The notes beneath the pieces were generated by a model. It was not told the origin of the DNA. It made no database searches and saw only the letters and a list, made by a program, of their open reading frames with translations. A stretch of 64,000 nt of DNA. It comes from Shewanella metallivivens. GTDB taxonomy: Bacteria > Pseudomonadota > Gammaproteobacteria > Enterobacterales > Shewanellaceae. A program made the position numbers and the translations under genes. Location of the stretch: contig NZ_JAQQPZ010000002.1 in assembly GCF_028750675.1 (NCBI RefSeq), forward strand, positions 249,800 through 313,799. The letters are read 5' to 3'. Positions 10,790 through 19,209 of the stretch are shown here, in pieces (position 1 is the stretch's first letter; each line of letters begins with the position of its first letter).

Positions 10790-11773
10790 TCGTTTAATAT
10801 CATCAAGTTCAGATTCTGTTATTTGCGTATCATTTTCAGCTTCGGCAACGAGTTCATCTATCGATGCCGAAGCATCTGTTGCTGGTCCGTCAATAACAAT
10901 CGGGGTCATGGGCGGCAACGGCTTATCAAATTGGTAGCTTGCTAACTGAATGTCTAGCTGTTTACTGCCTTTTGAAAAGTGGCTTAATCTTACCGGTAAA
11001 TAAGCTAAATCTGGTGCCATCCAAAAATAGGTTTGGCGTTTTTTTGCTTTCTTTTCCGCACGAACCACTTCCACTTTAACGGTGTCGTAAGTGCCACTGT
11101 CTAACACGACTTGCTCTTTGCCCAATACTCTAAATTGATAGTCATCTACTTCTTTTTCTTTGACCATTTTGTAATCTAACGGGCGGGTATTGGCGGCTAA
11201 GTCCATTCTAAATTGTAATTGCACCATGAGTGGGTCAAAGACTCTGTCCTGGTAAGGCAGTTTAAGTGCTTCTTGTTTATATATGGTGTGAATGAATTCT
11301 TGAGCTTTTGCAAAGGCAGTTTGCTCAGTGTAATCACTGCCTGTTCCACTGCGTTCATGCACATACCTAAACGGCATAAGTTTGCCATTTTCTAAGGTAA
11401 ACTCACTGGTTAATTGGCGTTTATCTGACAATAATAACAAGCTGACATTACTGTCAAAATGATAGCTGTAATAGCCGGTATCGGTTGCGGGCAAGTTATA
11501 AGTCGCCTCACCTAATTCGATACTGCCGTAAAACACTTTATAGTTGGCTTTATGGGCCGTTAATGGCGATAAAATTGCGGCTTTTTCAAATTCAGATAAT
11601 GGCACGACAGGGAGAAGTTGTGTTGCTTTTTCTGCAATCACTTGAGTTTCTTTTTTGCTCAACTGTCCAGTAGATTCACTGTCGTTAGGCTGCTGTGAGG
11701 TCTCAGCTTGCACACCGAGTGCAGGGCTGATGCAGAGTATTAATGTACAAAATCGCGTTAGTTTATTGCTCAA
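10775..11773 (-). CDS. DUF3108 periplasmic protein of unknown function
   Basis: 332 residues with an N-terminal signal peptide (hydrophobic stretch TLILCISPALGV, cleavage likely after VQAE). The central part (about 65-280), beginning with YKVFYGSIELGEATYNL, fits DUF3108. The C-terminus is acidic and low in complexity (DASASIDELVAEAENDTQ). The start appears to be TTG at 11771-11773 with AAGG about ten bases upstream; no in-frame ATG lies near. It overlaps the end of the convergent amidotransferase gene by 15 bases. The molecular function is not known. Confidence 0.82.
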   Translation of the reverse strand: MSNKLTRFCTLILCISPALGVQAETSQQPNDSESTGQLSKKETQVIAEKATQLLPVVPLSEFEKAAILSPLTAHKANYKVFYGSIELGEATYNLPATDTGYYSYHFDSNVSLLLLSDKRQLTSEFTLENGKLMPFRYVHERSGTGSDYTEQTAFAKAQEFIHTIYKQEALKLPYQDRVFDPLMVQLQFRMDLAANTRPLDYKMVKEKEVDDYQFRVLGKEQVVLDSGTYDTVKVEVVRAEKKAKKRQTYFWMAPDLAYLPVRLSHFSKGSKQLDIQLASYQFDKPLPPMTPIVIDGPATDASASIDELVAEAENDTQITESELDDIKRLAED

Positions 11774-11815
11774 TGTATAAATACCTTAACAGTTAATATA
11801 TTTAACAGATTGAAA

Positions 11816-12160
11816 CTAAAAGGGAAATGTCATTACTAATGTTGCAAGATCAGGTTTCCATTGATATTGAGACAACGAAATCTTGCCAGTGTTCACTGTT
11901 ATCCCTTCTAATCTGAGTAATTCTTGTTGTTGCCTATAGGGTTCAGTGTCTTTAGCAAACGAAATCTTCCCTTGGCTATTTATCACTCTGTGCCAAGGTA
12001 GTGCTAAAGAATCGGGTGCGAGTTTTAGGGCTCTCGATACATATCGCGCTCTGCCTGGTAGTCCTGCCAAATCCGCTACTATTCCATAAGGTAACACACA
12101 GCCGTGAGGGATAAGGTCAACAATAAACCATATTCGCTCCATGGGTGTAACTGCAATCAT
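11816..12160 (-). CDS. Alkyltransferase-like protein (ATL, MGMT-family without active cysteine)
   Basis: 114 residues corresponding to the DNA-binding domain of O6-alkylguanine-DNA alkyltransferase. The active-site PCHR motif is replaced by PWHRV (residues 55-59), the hallmark of ATL proteins such as E. coli YbaZ. These bind O6-alkylguanine without repairing it and direct the lesion to nucleotide excision repair. The DNA-recognition helix region (SRALKLAPDSLALPWHRV) is intact. The tail after SQYQWKP is a few residues longer than usual. It is a stand-alone gene. Confidence 0.88.
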   Translation of the reverse strand: MIAVTPMERIWFIVDLIPHGCVLPYGIVADLAGLPGRARYVSRALKLAPDSLALPWHRVINSQGKISFAKDTEPYRQQQELLRLEGITVNTGKISLSQYQWKPDLATLVMTFPF

Positions 12161-12256
12161 GGGGATCCGATAAAGTGGTAATATTAGCGACAGATAATAG
12201 AAAAACTGCGGCTATTGTACAACTGCAATATACATGAAGGATTGTTAAGGGGCGAC

Positions 12257-12940
12257 TTAGAGTACCGTTAAGTAGATACAGAAGAAATGACTAAACGCAC
12301 CACCGAGCACAAATACGTGCCAAATAGCATGATTAAATGGAATGCGTTTACCAACGTAAAAAATCACTCCAAGACTGTAAAATAATCCTCCAGCAAACAA
12401 CAAGGTTAAGCCTAGCGCCGACATTTGGCTTTTTAGATCATCCATTACCGTAACACACAACCAGCCCATTACTAAATAAAGCACCACGCTAAAGGCTTTA
12501 AAACGGCCAATAAACAAGGTTTTAAATATAATACCACCCAAAGCTAGAGCCCAAATAGCACTGAGTACGATATGGGCTTGCGGACTTTGTAAACTGATCA
12601 GCATAAGCGGGGTGTAAGTGCCAGCAATTAATGTGTAAATAGCGCAATGGTCAGCCATTTTAAAGCGTTTACGCCACACAGCACTTTGGCTTGAGTGATA
12701 TAACGTAGAAGCCAAAAACAGCACAATAATACTTAAGCCATACACCACAATACCGCTGGTTTGCACAAACGATAATTGTGCTGGCGCTTTGATTAACATT
12801 AATACCAAGCCAACAATACCTGCGAGAACACCTAAGGCATGCGAGCTGGCATTGGCTAATTCTTCTCTTGCGCAATAGTCAGATATTGATGTGGTCGTTG
12901 CCGTTTGAGAAGTCGTTAATGTATCTGTTAAAGAGTTCAT
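12257..12940 (-). CDS. trhA: Hemolysin III / PAQR-family membrane protein TrhA
   Basis: 227 residues with seven hydrophobic helices and the PAQR metal-site motifs: STLYHS after helix 2, DHCAIYTLIAGTYTP in helix 3, and the C-terminal HAIWHVFVLGGAFSHF. E. coli YqfA/TrhA of this family affects membrane-energy homeostasis; the old name hemolysin III reflects the Bacillus homolog. AGGAT lies upstream of the ATG. It is a single gene facing away from the unknown gene at 13194. Confidence 0.9.
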   Translation of the reverse strand: MNSLTDTLTTSQTATTTSISDYCAREELANASSHALGVLAGIVGLVLMLIKAPAQLSFVQTSGIVVYGLSIIVLFLASTLYHSSQSAVWRKRFKMADHCAIYTLIAGTYTPLMLISLQSPQAHIVLSAIWALALGGIIFKTLFIGRFKAFSVVLYLVMGWLCVTVMDDLKSQMSALGLTLLFAGGLFYSLGVIFYVGKRIPFNHAIWHVFVLGGAFSHFFCIYLTVL

Positions 12941-13193
12941 AATATCCTGTTGACTAAGCCGTATGGATTTCAGCGAAGTTAGTCTATCAGCCTAAATACT
13001 AAAATGCTACATTTAAGAGTACACGCGTAAGCTGAAATTGGTAATTAATAAATTGTTGTTTTTATTCAATGCTTTAAAATAGTATTGCTAATAAAGATTC
13101 ACAACGATGGTCATTTAAATTGTAACATTTAGTGCAACTGAAACAGCATAATCACGTTATACTGAGATAATTATTCTCGGCTTGTTCACTTTT

Positions 13194-13796
13194 ATGTCTG
13201 ATAAACTTCAATCGAAAAATCATCCTCATCAGCATGACTCTCAATCGTGCGCTTCAGATGATTATCTCGCTAAACCAGCCGCTGAGCAGTGTATTCACTC
13301 TGCCAAAGACAGTGCGCACATTGATTTTGACCCAACAATAATCTCGTTCGTTGACGCTAAAGATGACAATAACGATGAGCTTTTACAGCAACATCAACAA
13401 CAGGTGGCAGATGAGATACAGTTACAGTTCTCAGGCGCAATCGCGGCTTCCCCCTCAAGTAATGAGCTGCTTTTAACTGACGTTGAAACCGCCAAATCTA
13501 ATAGCCTACAAGACAAAGTGAGCCGACTTGTCAGTAACCATAGTTGGTTGTTCGTGTTGATGATCCACATGTTGGTGGTTGTGATCGCACTGATTTATGG
13601 AAGGGTAGATATTAGCGGATTAAACAATATTCCACTTGAACAAACTGCACCTAAGCCGTTGCCCGTACTAAATAGTTATCTCATTACAGAAGAGCAATAC
13701 AACAAGCTAGTTGAAAAAGCACAGCAAGCAGAGCTTTCAGCACCACCATTGGCCATTGATGATCAACAAGTGCTAACAAAACCAACGGAGCAGTAA
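13194..13796 (+). CDS. Unknown single-pass membrane protein
   Basis: 200 residues from the ATG; a TTG at 13182 would add four. Neither start has a strong ribosome-binding site. Residues 1-110 are polar, histidine/serine/glutamine-rich and probably disordered or cytoplasmic. One clear transmembrane helix (WLFVLMIHMLVVVIALIYG) lies near residues 118-137, followed by about 60 residues rich in Pro, Gln and Lys on the other side of the membrane. I do not recognise a family. The N-in bitopic layout resembles accessory or anchor proteins of envelope complexes, which is a guess. It converges with the rhombosortase gene. Confidence 0.72.
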   Translation: MSDKLQSKNHPHQHDSQSCASDDYLAKPAAEQCIHSAKDSAHIDFDPTIISFVDAKDDNNDELLQQHQQQVADEIQLQFSGAIAASPSSNELLLTDVETAKSNSLQDKVSRLVSNHSWLFVLMIHMLVVVIALIYGRVDISGLNNIPLEQTAPKPLPVLNSYLITEEQYNKLVEKAQQAELSAPPLAIDDQQVLTKPTEQ

Positions 13797-13818
13797 TCTA
13801 TACACTACGGGAGGAGGA

Positions 13819-14445
13819 TTAAGACAATTTATTGTATTTAAAGCGATTGGCTATCAGTGACCAACACACGGCACACAATAAACCACAAATAAGCCCGACC
13901 AAATGCGATTCGGTTGCCACTCTGGCCTCGATTAAATCGGTGATACTTGCAGATGCACCAAAGTATTGCTCATAAGCAACCTTAGCTATCACCCCAATAA
14001 GTAATAAGTAACCAGACAGATAGCCTTTACGAATATCCATCATGGCGCCAAAAGCAAACAAGCCGTGAAGCATACCGCTTAATCCAACATAGGCTTTAAG
14101 GTTGGGGTAAAACAGGTACAGACCAATGCCTTCTAACAGGCATAGGCATAAAAACAACATGACAAGTTTTTCTGGATGGCGCTTGTAATGCACCTCGTGC
14201 AAAAATACGATGACCCAAAACCCCGCCAAATTCATTAGCAAATGCCACAAATTGGTATGTAATAAGTTGCCTGTTAGTAAGCGCCACACTTGTCCATGAC
14301 CAATTTCATCGTAACGGTAGCTGAAATATTGATCGATAGGAAAAAAGGCGGGTGTAGGAATGTCAGCAGCAAACAGGGCGATACAGATGACACTGATCAT
14401 CACCAAAAAATGATAGGGTCCAACAGCGTTAGAATGTCTGGCCAA
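13819..14445 (-). CDS. rrtA: Rhombosortase (rhomboid-family intramembrane serine protease)
   Basis: 208 residues with six hydrophobic segments. The catalytic serine lies in YVGLSGMLHGLF (GxSG followed by LHG, as in the rhombosortase subgroup rather than classic rhomboids) and the catalytic histidine in TESHLVGLICG. HTNLWHLLMN is the conserved helix-2 HxxxN motif. Rhombosortases process secreted proteins bearing a GlyGly-CTERM tail. The TTG start is supported by AGAGG about six bases upstream. No GlyGly-CTERM substrate is encoded in this window, so targets lie elsewhere. Confidence 0.88.
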   Translation of the reverse strand: MARHSNAVGPYHFLVMISVICIALFAADIPTPAFFPIDQYFSYRYDEIGHGQVWRLLTGNLLHTNLWHLLMNLAGFWVIVFLHEVHYKRHPEKLVMLFLCLCLLEGIGLYLFYPNLKAYVGLSGMLHGLFAFGAMMDIRKGYLSGYLLLIGVIAKVAYEQYFGASASITDLIEARVATESHLVGLICGLLCAVCWSLIANRFKYNKLS

Positions 14446-14518
14446 AATTACCTCTAAACATCATTTTTGTGTTTTATTGCAACAATTAATTAGTATAGTC
14501 AAATTAGTTCATAAAGGT

Positions 14519-14546
14519 GGTTTTATTACTTTTTAGCAATAAAACC
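14519..14546 (-). terminator. Possible weak terminator after queC
   Basis: GGTTTTATT pairs with AATAAAACC around a ten-base loop, 26 bases past the queC stop. There is no clean T-run, so termination is uncertain. Confidence 0.35.
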
Positions 14547-14571
14547 TTATCTGTTTAGTGGATCCGCCGGA

Positions 14572-15288
14572 TTAGTTGCTTGCCATTTTTTGATTAAGTG
14601 ATGCCATTACAGATGTTTGGTTTTGCAAGTAATCATCTAGGCCTCGCTGACGTAATAAGCAAGCAGGACAATCACCACAACCGGTACCAACAATACCGTT
14701 ATAACAAGTTAAGGTTTGGTGTTGCACTAAGTCGAGTTGTTGATATTTGTCTGCCAATGCCCAGGTTTCAGCTTTGTTTAACCACATTAATGGGGTAATG
14801 ATCGTAAGCTGTTTATCCATACCGAGAGCGAGCGATTGCTGCATAGACTGTATAAATTCATTACGGCAATCTGGATAGCCCGAAAAGTCTGTCTCACATA
14901 CGCCAGTAATAATGGCATCACAGCCAAGTTGATAAGCATAAATACCGGCTAAGGTTAAAAACAGAATATTTCTGCCTGGTACAAAGGTGTTAGGTAAACC
15001 ATTGTTCATTAATTCATGCGACACCGGGATAGCTTCACGTGTCAGAGCGGATATCGCCAGCTCGTTAAGCAATGTTGTGTCCATGACTTTATGGCTGGCC
15101 AAATTAAGTTCAACGGCTAATGCTTTGGCCACTTCGATTTCTTGGCGATGGCGTTGCCCGTAATCAAAAGTAATCCCATGAACTTCGTCATATTGCGACA
15201 AAGCTTGAATAAGGCAGGTCGTCGAATCTTGACCGCCACTGAATACAACAAGCGCTTTAGTGGTGTTTTTTACTGATGTATCTGACAT
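14572..15288 (-). CDS. queC: 7-cyano-7-deazaguanine (preQ0) synthase QueC
   Basis: 238 residues from the ATG at 15288, which has GAG upstream and gives the usual start [21 protein letters not shown]; an ATG at 15300 is possible. It converts 7-carboxy-7-deazaguanine to preQ0 with ATP and ammonia in queuosine biosynthesis. The SGGQDSTT P-loop is at residues 18-25, [14 protein letters not shown] is the substrate region, and C-x(8)-CGDCPAC near the C-terminus holds the zinc cysteines. It is divergent from queE, the preceding step of the same pathway, across about 200 bases. Confidence 0.96.
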   Translation of the reverse strand: MSDTSVKNTTKALVVFSGGQDSTTCLIQALSQYDEVHGITFDYGQRHRQEIEVAKALAVELNLASHKVMDTTLLNELAISALTREAIPVSHELMNNGLPNTFVPGRNILFLTLAGIYAYQLGCDAIITGVCETDFSGYPDCRNEFIQSMQQSLALGMDKQLTIITPLMWLNKAETWALADKYQQLDLVQHQTLTCYNGIVGTGCGDCPACLLRQRGLDDYLQNQTSVMASLNQKMASN

Positions 15289-15320
15289 GGGTATACTCAT
15301 TAACGTTCTGAACATTGACC

Positions 15321-15335
15321 TAGGACATTGTCCTA
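15321..15335. promoter_or_regulatory. Palindrome in the queC/queE divergent promoter region
   Basis: TAGGACA-T-TGTCCTA, perfect 7-bp arms, 33-47 bases upstream of queC and about 155 bases upstream of queE. It could be an operator shared by the two queuosine genes. No preQ1 riboswitch was recognised here. Confidence 0.4.
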
Positions 15336-15488
15336 AGCCCTCAGAAAAAATCAAAATGATATTTTACCTAACACCAGCATAAGTGCAAAGCCAGTGGCGT
15401 AAATACTTGCAGCTGGAAGTAAAATACTCTATAAATGCCGCCCTGTTGTTTGTCTGGTGCTTGGCTGGACGTAAAAAGTAAGGTAAAC

Positions 15489-16157
15489 ATGAAATATCCA
15501 GTTAATGAAGTATTTGAAACAATACAAGGTGAGGGCAGTTTTACTGGCGTGCCAGCACTTTTTGTTCGTTTGCAAGGGTGTCCTGTTGGATGTGCTTGGT
15601 GTGATACTAAGCAAACTTGGGATGTGTTACCTGAAAACAAAGTCAGCGCAGAGCAAGTTATTCAAGTCGATGGCACCATAGGTCGATGGGCCGAGCATAC
15701 TGGTAGCTGTTTAATCCAAGCTTTTAAAGATAAAGGCTTTACTGCTAAGCACATAGTGTTAACGGGTGGTGAGCCGTGTTTATATGATTTAACCGAAATG
15801 ACTCACGATTTTATTACTGCAGGGTATCAAGTTCAAATTGAGACCAGTGGCACTTTTGAGGTTAAATGCCATGATGCGGTTTGGGTGACGGTATCGCCTA
15901 AAGTAAACATGAAAGGCGGTTATAAAGTGCTTGAGCAAGCATTAGCACGCGCCAACGAAATTAAGCACCCAGTTGCCACAGAAAAACATGTTGATGAATT
16001 AGATGCATTACTGAAGGACATCGACGTCACAGGAAAAACCATCTGTTTACAACCTATAAGCCAAAAAGATCGTGCAACAGCATTAGCCATGAAAGTTTGT
16101 ATTGCTCGTAACTGGCGCTTGTCTATTCAGACACATAAATATTTAAATATTGATTAG
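15489..16157 (+). CDS. queE: 7-carboxy-7-deazaguanine synthase QueE (radical SAM)
   Basis: 222 residues from the ATG at 15489, which has AAGG about eight bases upstream and gives MKYPVNEVFETIQGEG, the normal family start; the longer open frame is not used. It performs the radical-SAM ring contraction of carboxytetrahydropterin to CDG in queuosine synthesis. The cluster motif is QGCPVGCAWCDTK (CX3CX2C), TGGEP is the SAM-binding motif, and QIETSGTF and VSPK are also conserved. Its partner queC is divergent. A hairpin follows the stop. Confidence 0.96.
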   Translation: MKYPVNEVFETIQGEGSFTGVPALFVRLQGCPVGCAWCDTKQTWDVLPENKVSAEQVIQVDGTIGRWAEHTGSCLIQAFKDKGFTAKHIVLTGGEPCLYDLTEMTHDFITAGYQVQIETSGTFEVKCHDAVWVTVSPKVNMKGGYKVLEQALARANEIKHPVATEKHVDELDALLKDIDVTGKTICLQPISQKDRATALAMKVCIARNWRLSIQTHKYLNID

Positions 16158-16192
16158 ATATCACGTGATGGATTGAAGCCAAAATGCCGCAA

Positions 16193-16217
16193 ATTAACTG
16201 CGGCATTGTTGTCCTTA
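16193..16217. terminator. Hairpin between convergent queE and desulfhydrase-like gene
   Basis: AATGCCGCA pairs with TGCGGCATT around seven bases. On the minus strand a short TTTT follows, so it may serve the gene ending at 16230; in the plus direction the T-run is poor. Confidence 0.6.
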
Positions 16218-16229
16218 CGCTATGAAAAA

Positions 16230-17291
16230 TTAAATCAACAAACCGCTCTTATCAAAATGTTGCAGCTTTTGGCGGTAATGCTCAAAACAGCCTATATTGC
16301 TGTCGATCCATTGCGGATTATAGTAGGTATCTAAATACCGTTCGCCAGCATCACATATTAAGGTGACGATAGAACCTGTTTGGCCTGCTTGACGCATTTT
16401 AGTGGCCAATAAAAGGGCACCATATAAGTTAGTCCCTGTCGACGCCCCTGTTTTACGGCCAATTAGCTGTTCTAACCATAAAATCGTGGCAACTGACGCC
16501 GCATCGGGTATTTGCAACATTTCATCCACCACACCGGCAATAAAAGAGGGTTCTACTCTTGGTCTGCCAATCCCTTCAATTTTACTGTTTTTATTACTGA
16601 CAATCTTGGCATCGCCACTGTGAAAGTAATCATAAAATACTGAATTTTCAGGGTCGACAACACACAATTGAGTTGCTTGCTGTTGATAACGAATATAACG
16701 CCCAATGGTGGCACTGGTACCGCCTGTGCCTGGGCTCATCACAATCCAACTTGGGATTGGATGTGGCTCTTTTTCCATTTGACTAAAAATAGAATCAGCG
16801 ATGTTGTTATTACCACGCCAGTCAGTGGCACGCTCTGCGTAAGTAAATTGGTCTAGATAATGGCCATTTAACTCTTGTGCTAAACGTTCTGACTCGGCAT
16901 ACATTTGGCTACCGTTATCGACAAAGTGGCATTGACCACCATAAAACGCTATTTGTTGTATCTTCTTTTTTGCTGTGGTTTTTGGCATTACAGCAATAAA
17001 AGGTAGCCCTAACAAACGTGCAAAATACGCTTCAGAAACCGCCGTACTGCCAGACGAAGACTCTATGATTGGTGTGCCTTGTTTTATCCAACCGTTACAC
17101 AATGCGTATAAAAATAATGAACGGGCTAAACGGTGTTTCAAACTGCCTGTGGGATGGGTGCTTTCGTCTTTTAAATAAATATCAATGCCGCTTAATTGAG
17201 GCAAATCTAATTTGATTAAATGCGTATCAGCAGAGCGTTGGTAGTCTGCTTCAATTTTAGCGATGGCCTGATTGACCCAAGTTGTCGGCAT
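16230..17291 (-). CDS. PLP-dependent cysteine synthase-fold enzyme, Cds1-like L-cysteine desulfhydrase
   Basis: 353 residues of the fold-type II PLP family. The Schiff-base lysine is in [13 protein letters not shown], and [13 protein letters not shown] and [16 protein letters not shown] form the phosphate-binding loops. The whole pattern, including [27 protein letters not shown] and [12 protein letters not shown], resembles the mycobacterial Cds1 cysteine desulfhydrase, which breaks cysteine down to pyruvate, sulfide and ammonia, more than CysK/CysM. Activity is inferred from this resemblance. It is transcribed alone, towards queE. Confidence 0.83.
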   Translation of the reverse strand: MPTTWVNQAIAKIEADYQRSADTHLIKLDLPQLSGIDIYLKDESTHPTGSLKHRLARSLFLYALCNGWIKQGTPIIESSSGSTAVSEAYFARLLGLPFIAVMPKTTAKKKIQQIAFYGGQCHFVDNGSQMYAESERLAQELNGHYLDQFTYAERATDWRGNNNIADSIFSQMEKEPHPIPSWIVMSPGTGGTSATIGRYIRYQQQATQLCVVDPENSVFYDYFHSGDAKIVSNKNSKIEGIGRPRVEPSFIAGVVDEMLQIPDAASVATILWLEQLIGRKTGASTGTNLYGALLLATKMRQAGQTGSIVTLICDAGERYLDTYYNPQWIDSNIGCFEHYRQKLQHFDKSGLLI

Positions 17292-17476
17292 GATAATACT
17301 CGTTATTACAAATGAGTATAGATAATAACCAATATGAATAACGAAAAGAAGTGATAAATTTTTAACTGGGGAGTTGATAATTATTTATAATTAAATCAAA
17401 AGGTAATAAACAAAGATAACATAAAGGATTAACAGAAACACAGGAGAGTAAAGCGAAGATAACGCAAGATGTAAAA

Positions 17477-17561
17477 TGGTGGAGGGAGAAGGATTCGAAC
17501 CTTCGAAGGCTGAGCCGTCAGATTTACAGTCTGATCCCTTTGGCCACTCGGGAACCCCTCC
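17477..17561 (-). tRNA. tRNA-Tyr (GTA), third copy in transcription order
   Basis: 85 bases including an encoded CCA. The minus strand reads GGAGGGGTTCCCGAGTGGCC, then the anticodon loop ACTGTAAATC with anticodon GTA, a long variable arm (class II, as expected for bacterial tRNA-Tyr) and GGTTCGAATCC in the T arm. Identical to the other two copies. Confidence 0.98.
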
Positions 17562-17589
17562 ACTGCGAAAGAAGATAACAAAGAAAAGA

Positions 17590-17674
17590 TGGTGGAGGGA
17601 GAAGGATTCGAACCTTCGAAGGCTGAGCCGTCAGATTTACAGTCTGATCCCTTTGGCCACTCGGGAACCCCTCC
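17590..17674 (-). tRNA. tRNA-Tyr (GTA), second copy
   Basis: Identical 85-base sequence with encoded CCA and anticodon GTA; separated by 28 bases from the copy at 17477 and by 98 bases from the copy at 17773. Confidence 0.98.
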
Positions 17675-17772
17675 GCACGTTTTCTTTATAACTCACTTTC
17701 TTTTTACACTTTAACGCTTTTTGTTTTAGCCATGGTAATCACTAAAACGAGTACATCATAAAACAACGCAAA

Positions 17773-17857
17773 TGGTGGAGGGAGAAGGATTCGAACCTTC
17801 GAAGGCTGAGCCGTCAGATTTACAGTCTGATCCCTTTGGCCACTCGGGAACCCCTCC
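17773..17857 (-). tRNA. tRNA-Tyr (GTA), first copy in transcription order
   Basis: Identical 85-base sequence with encoded CCA and anticodon GTA. Nearest to the promoter at 17873-17901, so the three genes probably form one transcript processed at each tRNA. Confidence 0.98.
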
Positions 17858-17872
17858 TCAATTGCGGCCGCC

Positions 17873-17901
17873 ATAGTATTCACAAACCCTTTGTATGTAA
17901 A
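17873..17901 (-). promoter_or_regulatory. Sigma-70 promoter of the tRNA-Tyr operon
   Basis: On the minus strand TTTACA (-35), a 17-base spacer and TACTAT (-10) are followed by a GC-rich discriminator (GGCGGCCGC), the arrangement expected for a strong, stringently controlled stable-RNA promoter. The first tRNA begins 16 bases further on. Confidence 0.85.
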
Positions 17902-17982
17902 GCCTAAAATTGAAAAAAATTCTAAAGTTTTGATTTATTTGGTCGATAAAATATCAATGCACAAGAGTAGTGATGTTTTTAT

Positions 17983-18480
17983 ATGCAAATTGAGTCAACA
18001 TTAGTCAATGAGTTACAAATAGGCGGCCGATTAAATGGGGCGATTGAACAAAATCGTCGTGGAGAATTTGGTTTACTATTGGCTATGTTATCGGCAGATG
18101 CCCGCGACATGGCTCAATTTCAGTTAGACAAGGATCTCAATGTAGATCAAAAATTGCGCAAACAATTTTCATTACCGCCAGCACAACCTTTGGTTGTAGA
18201 TGTTACCAGTGATATACATCTCATCGATAACGCACCGCTATTTCAACAGCAGGGCGCGCGTCAATTTCAATTACAACAAGCATTAACGCCAGAAGCGATA
18301 GTGATAAGAGGGCCGCAACCCGACGCCATGGTCGAAGTATTAAGCAACTGTGATGAGTTAACGAAACGCAAAGCGTTAAACCGTTACCAACAACACACTG
18401 TGATTGAAGACATGCATTTCGTAGATCAATTAGCGACACAGCGTAAAATAAGCCAAACTATGGCCCAGCAATATGCTTAA
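17983..18480 (+). CDS. Conserved hypothetical protein (possibly VC2046/SO_3500 family)
   Basis: 165 residues, soluble, no signal peptide or membrane helix. The N-terminal half (NELQIGGRLNGAIEQNRRGE, then FGLLLAMLSADARDM) and the C-terminal Gln/His-rich part look like an uncharacterised family known from Vibrio and Shewanella; I am only moderately sure of that name. No strong ribosome-binding site precedes the ATG. It is divergent from the tRNA-Tyr operon and precedes the DUF406 gene by about 100 bases. The function is unknown. Confidence 0.75.
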   Translation: MQIESTLVNELQIGGRLNGAIEQNRRGEFGLLLAMLSADARDMAQFQLDKDLNVDQKLRKQFSLPPAQPLVVDVTSDIHLIDNAPLFQQQGARQFQLQQALTPEAIVIRGPQPDAMVEVLSNCDELTKRKALNRYQQHTVIEDMHFVDQLATQRKISQTMAQQYA

Positions 18481-18581
18481 CAAAGAAGTAATATTTTTAC
18501 TTATTTGTGAGCTTGGCAAACAAATTTTTGTAAAGTTTACGTTAGCATGTGTGCATTAAACCATGCACCTGAGGTGACAAA

Positions 18582-18872
18582 ATGATCAAAGAAATTAAGC
18601 AGCAACAATCTGATTCTGTTAATGATAGTTGCACTGACTGCGGAAGTTACGTGGATATCGGTGCGGTAGTAGAAGCGGATGATACGTTATTGCAAATCAA
18701 CCTGAGTGGTGAGAATGCATTAGCGCAAGCACAAGAATTGCAACAAGCCGCGCTAGCACGCTTTAGCGACACTAAAGTTAACATTGAGCAACAAGCAGAC
18801 AGGATTACTCTGTCATTACAATTTGCTTTTAGTGTCGAAAAAATGATTTTTCAGTTAGAACACGCATTGTAA
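18582..18872 (+). CDS. DUF406 / YfcZ-YiiS family small protein
   Basis: 96 residues preceded by GAGGT. It has the layout of E. coli YfcZ/YiiS: an N-terminal cysteine-containing CTDCGSYVDIGAVVE segment, a middle helix with AQAQELQQAALARF, and the C-terminal LSLQFAFSVEKMIFQLEHAL. The function is unknown. It lies alone between the VC2046-like gene and the cyclic-di-GMP gene. Confidence 0.85.
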   Translation: MIKEIKQQQSDSVNDSCTDCGSYVDIGAVVEADDTLLQINLSGENALAQAQELQQAALARFSDTKVNIEQQADRITLSLQFAFSVEKMIFQLEHAL

Positions 18873-19209
18873 CAACATGTAACAACACAAAATTAGTGGC
18901 TTTTTTTAACGAAGAAATATGCTAAGCATTTATTAAATATCAAGTTTTATTCTTTTTTAAACGTAAATGGAAAGGAACAAGTCACGATAAAATGGATTGC
19001 TGTTTTTGGACAACAAGTGTAATCTGCCGTTGATTAAAAAAGTATAGTAGCTATAGCTTATCTATAGTCTAGACTATGTCTAACAGCGGATTTCGCTCCC
19101 AAAGTTTATGTTGATTTATCTGGTATGTTTACAACCAATGAATAATAAAAATCATTTTAAATGATAAAGACCAGATAAACCGGTAATGAAGCCATGTTTC
19201 GGGATTTAA
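18873..19209. other. Promoter region of the GGDEF-EAL gene; holds a 14-bp palindrome
   Basis: AT-rich, no ORF. A perfect palindrome ATAGTCT/AGACTAT lies at 19064-19077, 132 bases upstream of the next start, beside another dyad-rich stretch (AGTAGCTATAGC). It is a candidate operator. Confidence 0.4.

Noticed and set aside
15289..15488. A possible preQ1 riboswitch between queC and queE
   Set aside because: I could not fit either known preQ1 aptamer layout; only a simple palindrome is present.
17476..17691. A 71-codon plus-strand ORF (starting MVEGEGFEPSKAEPSDLQS)
   Set aside because: It is the complement of two tRNA-Tyr genes, a well-known artefact translation.
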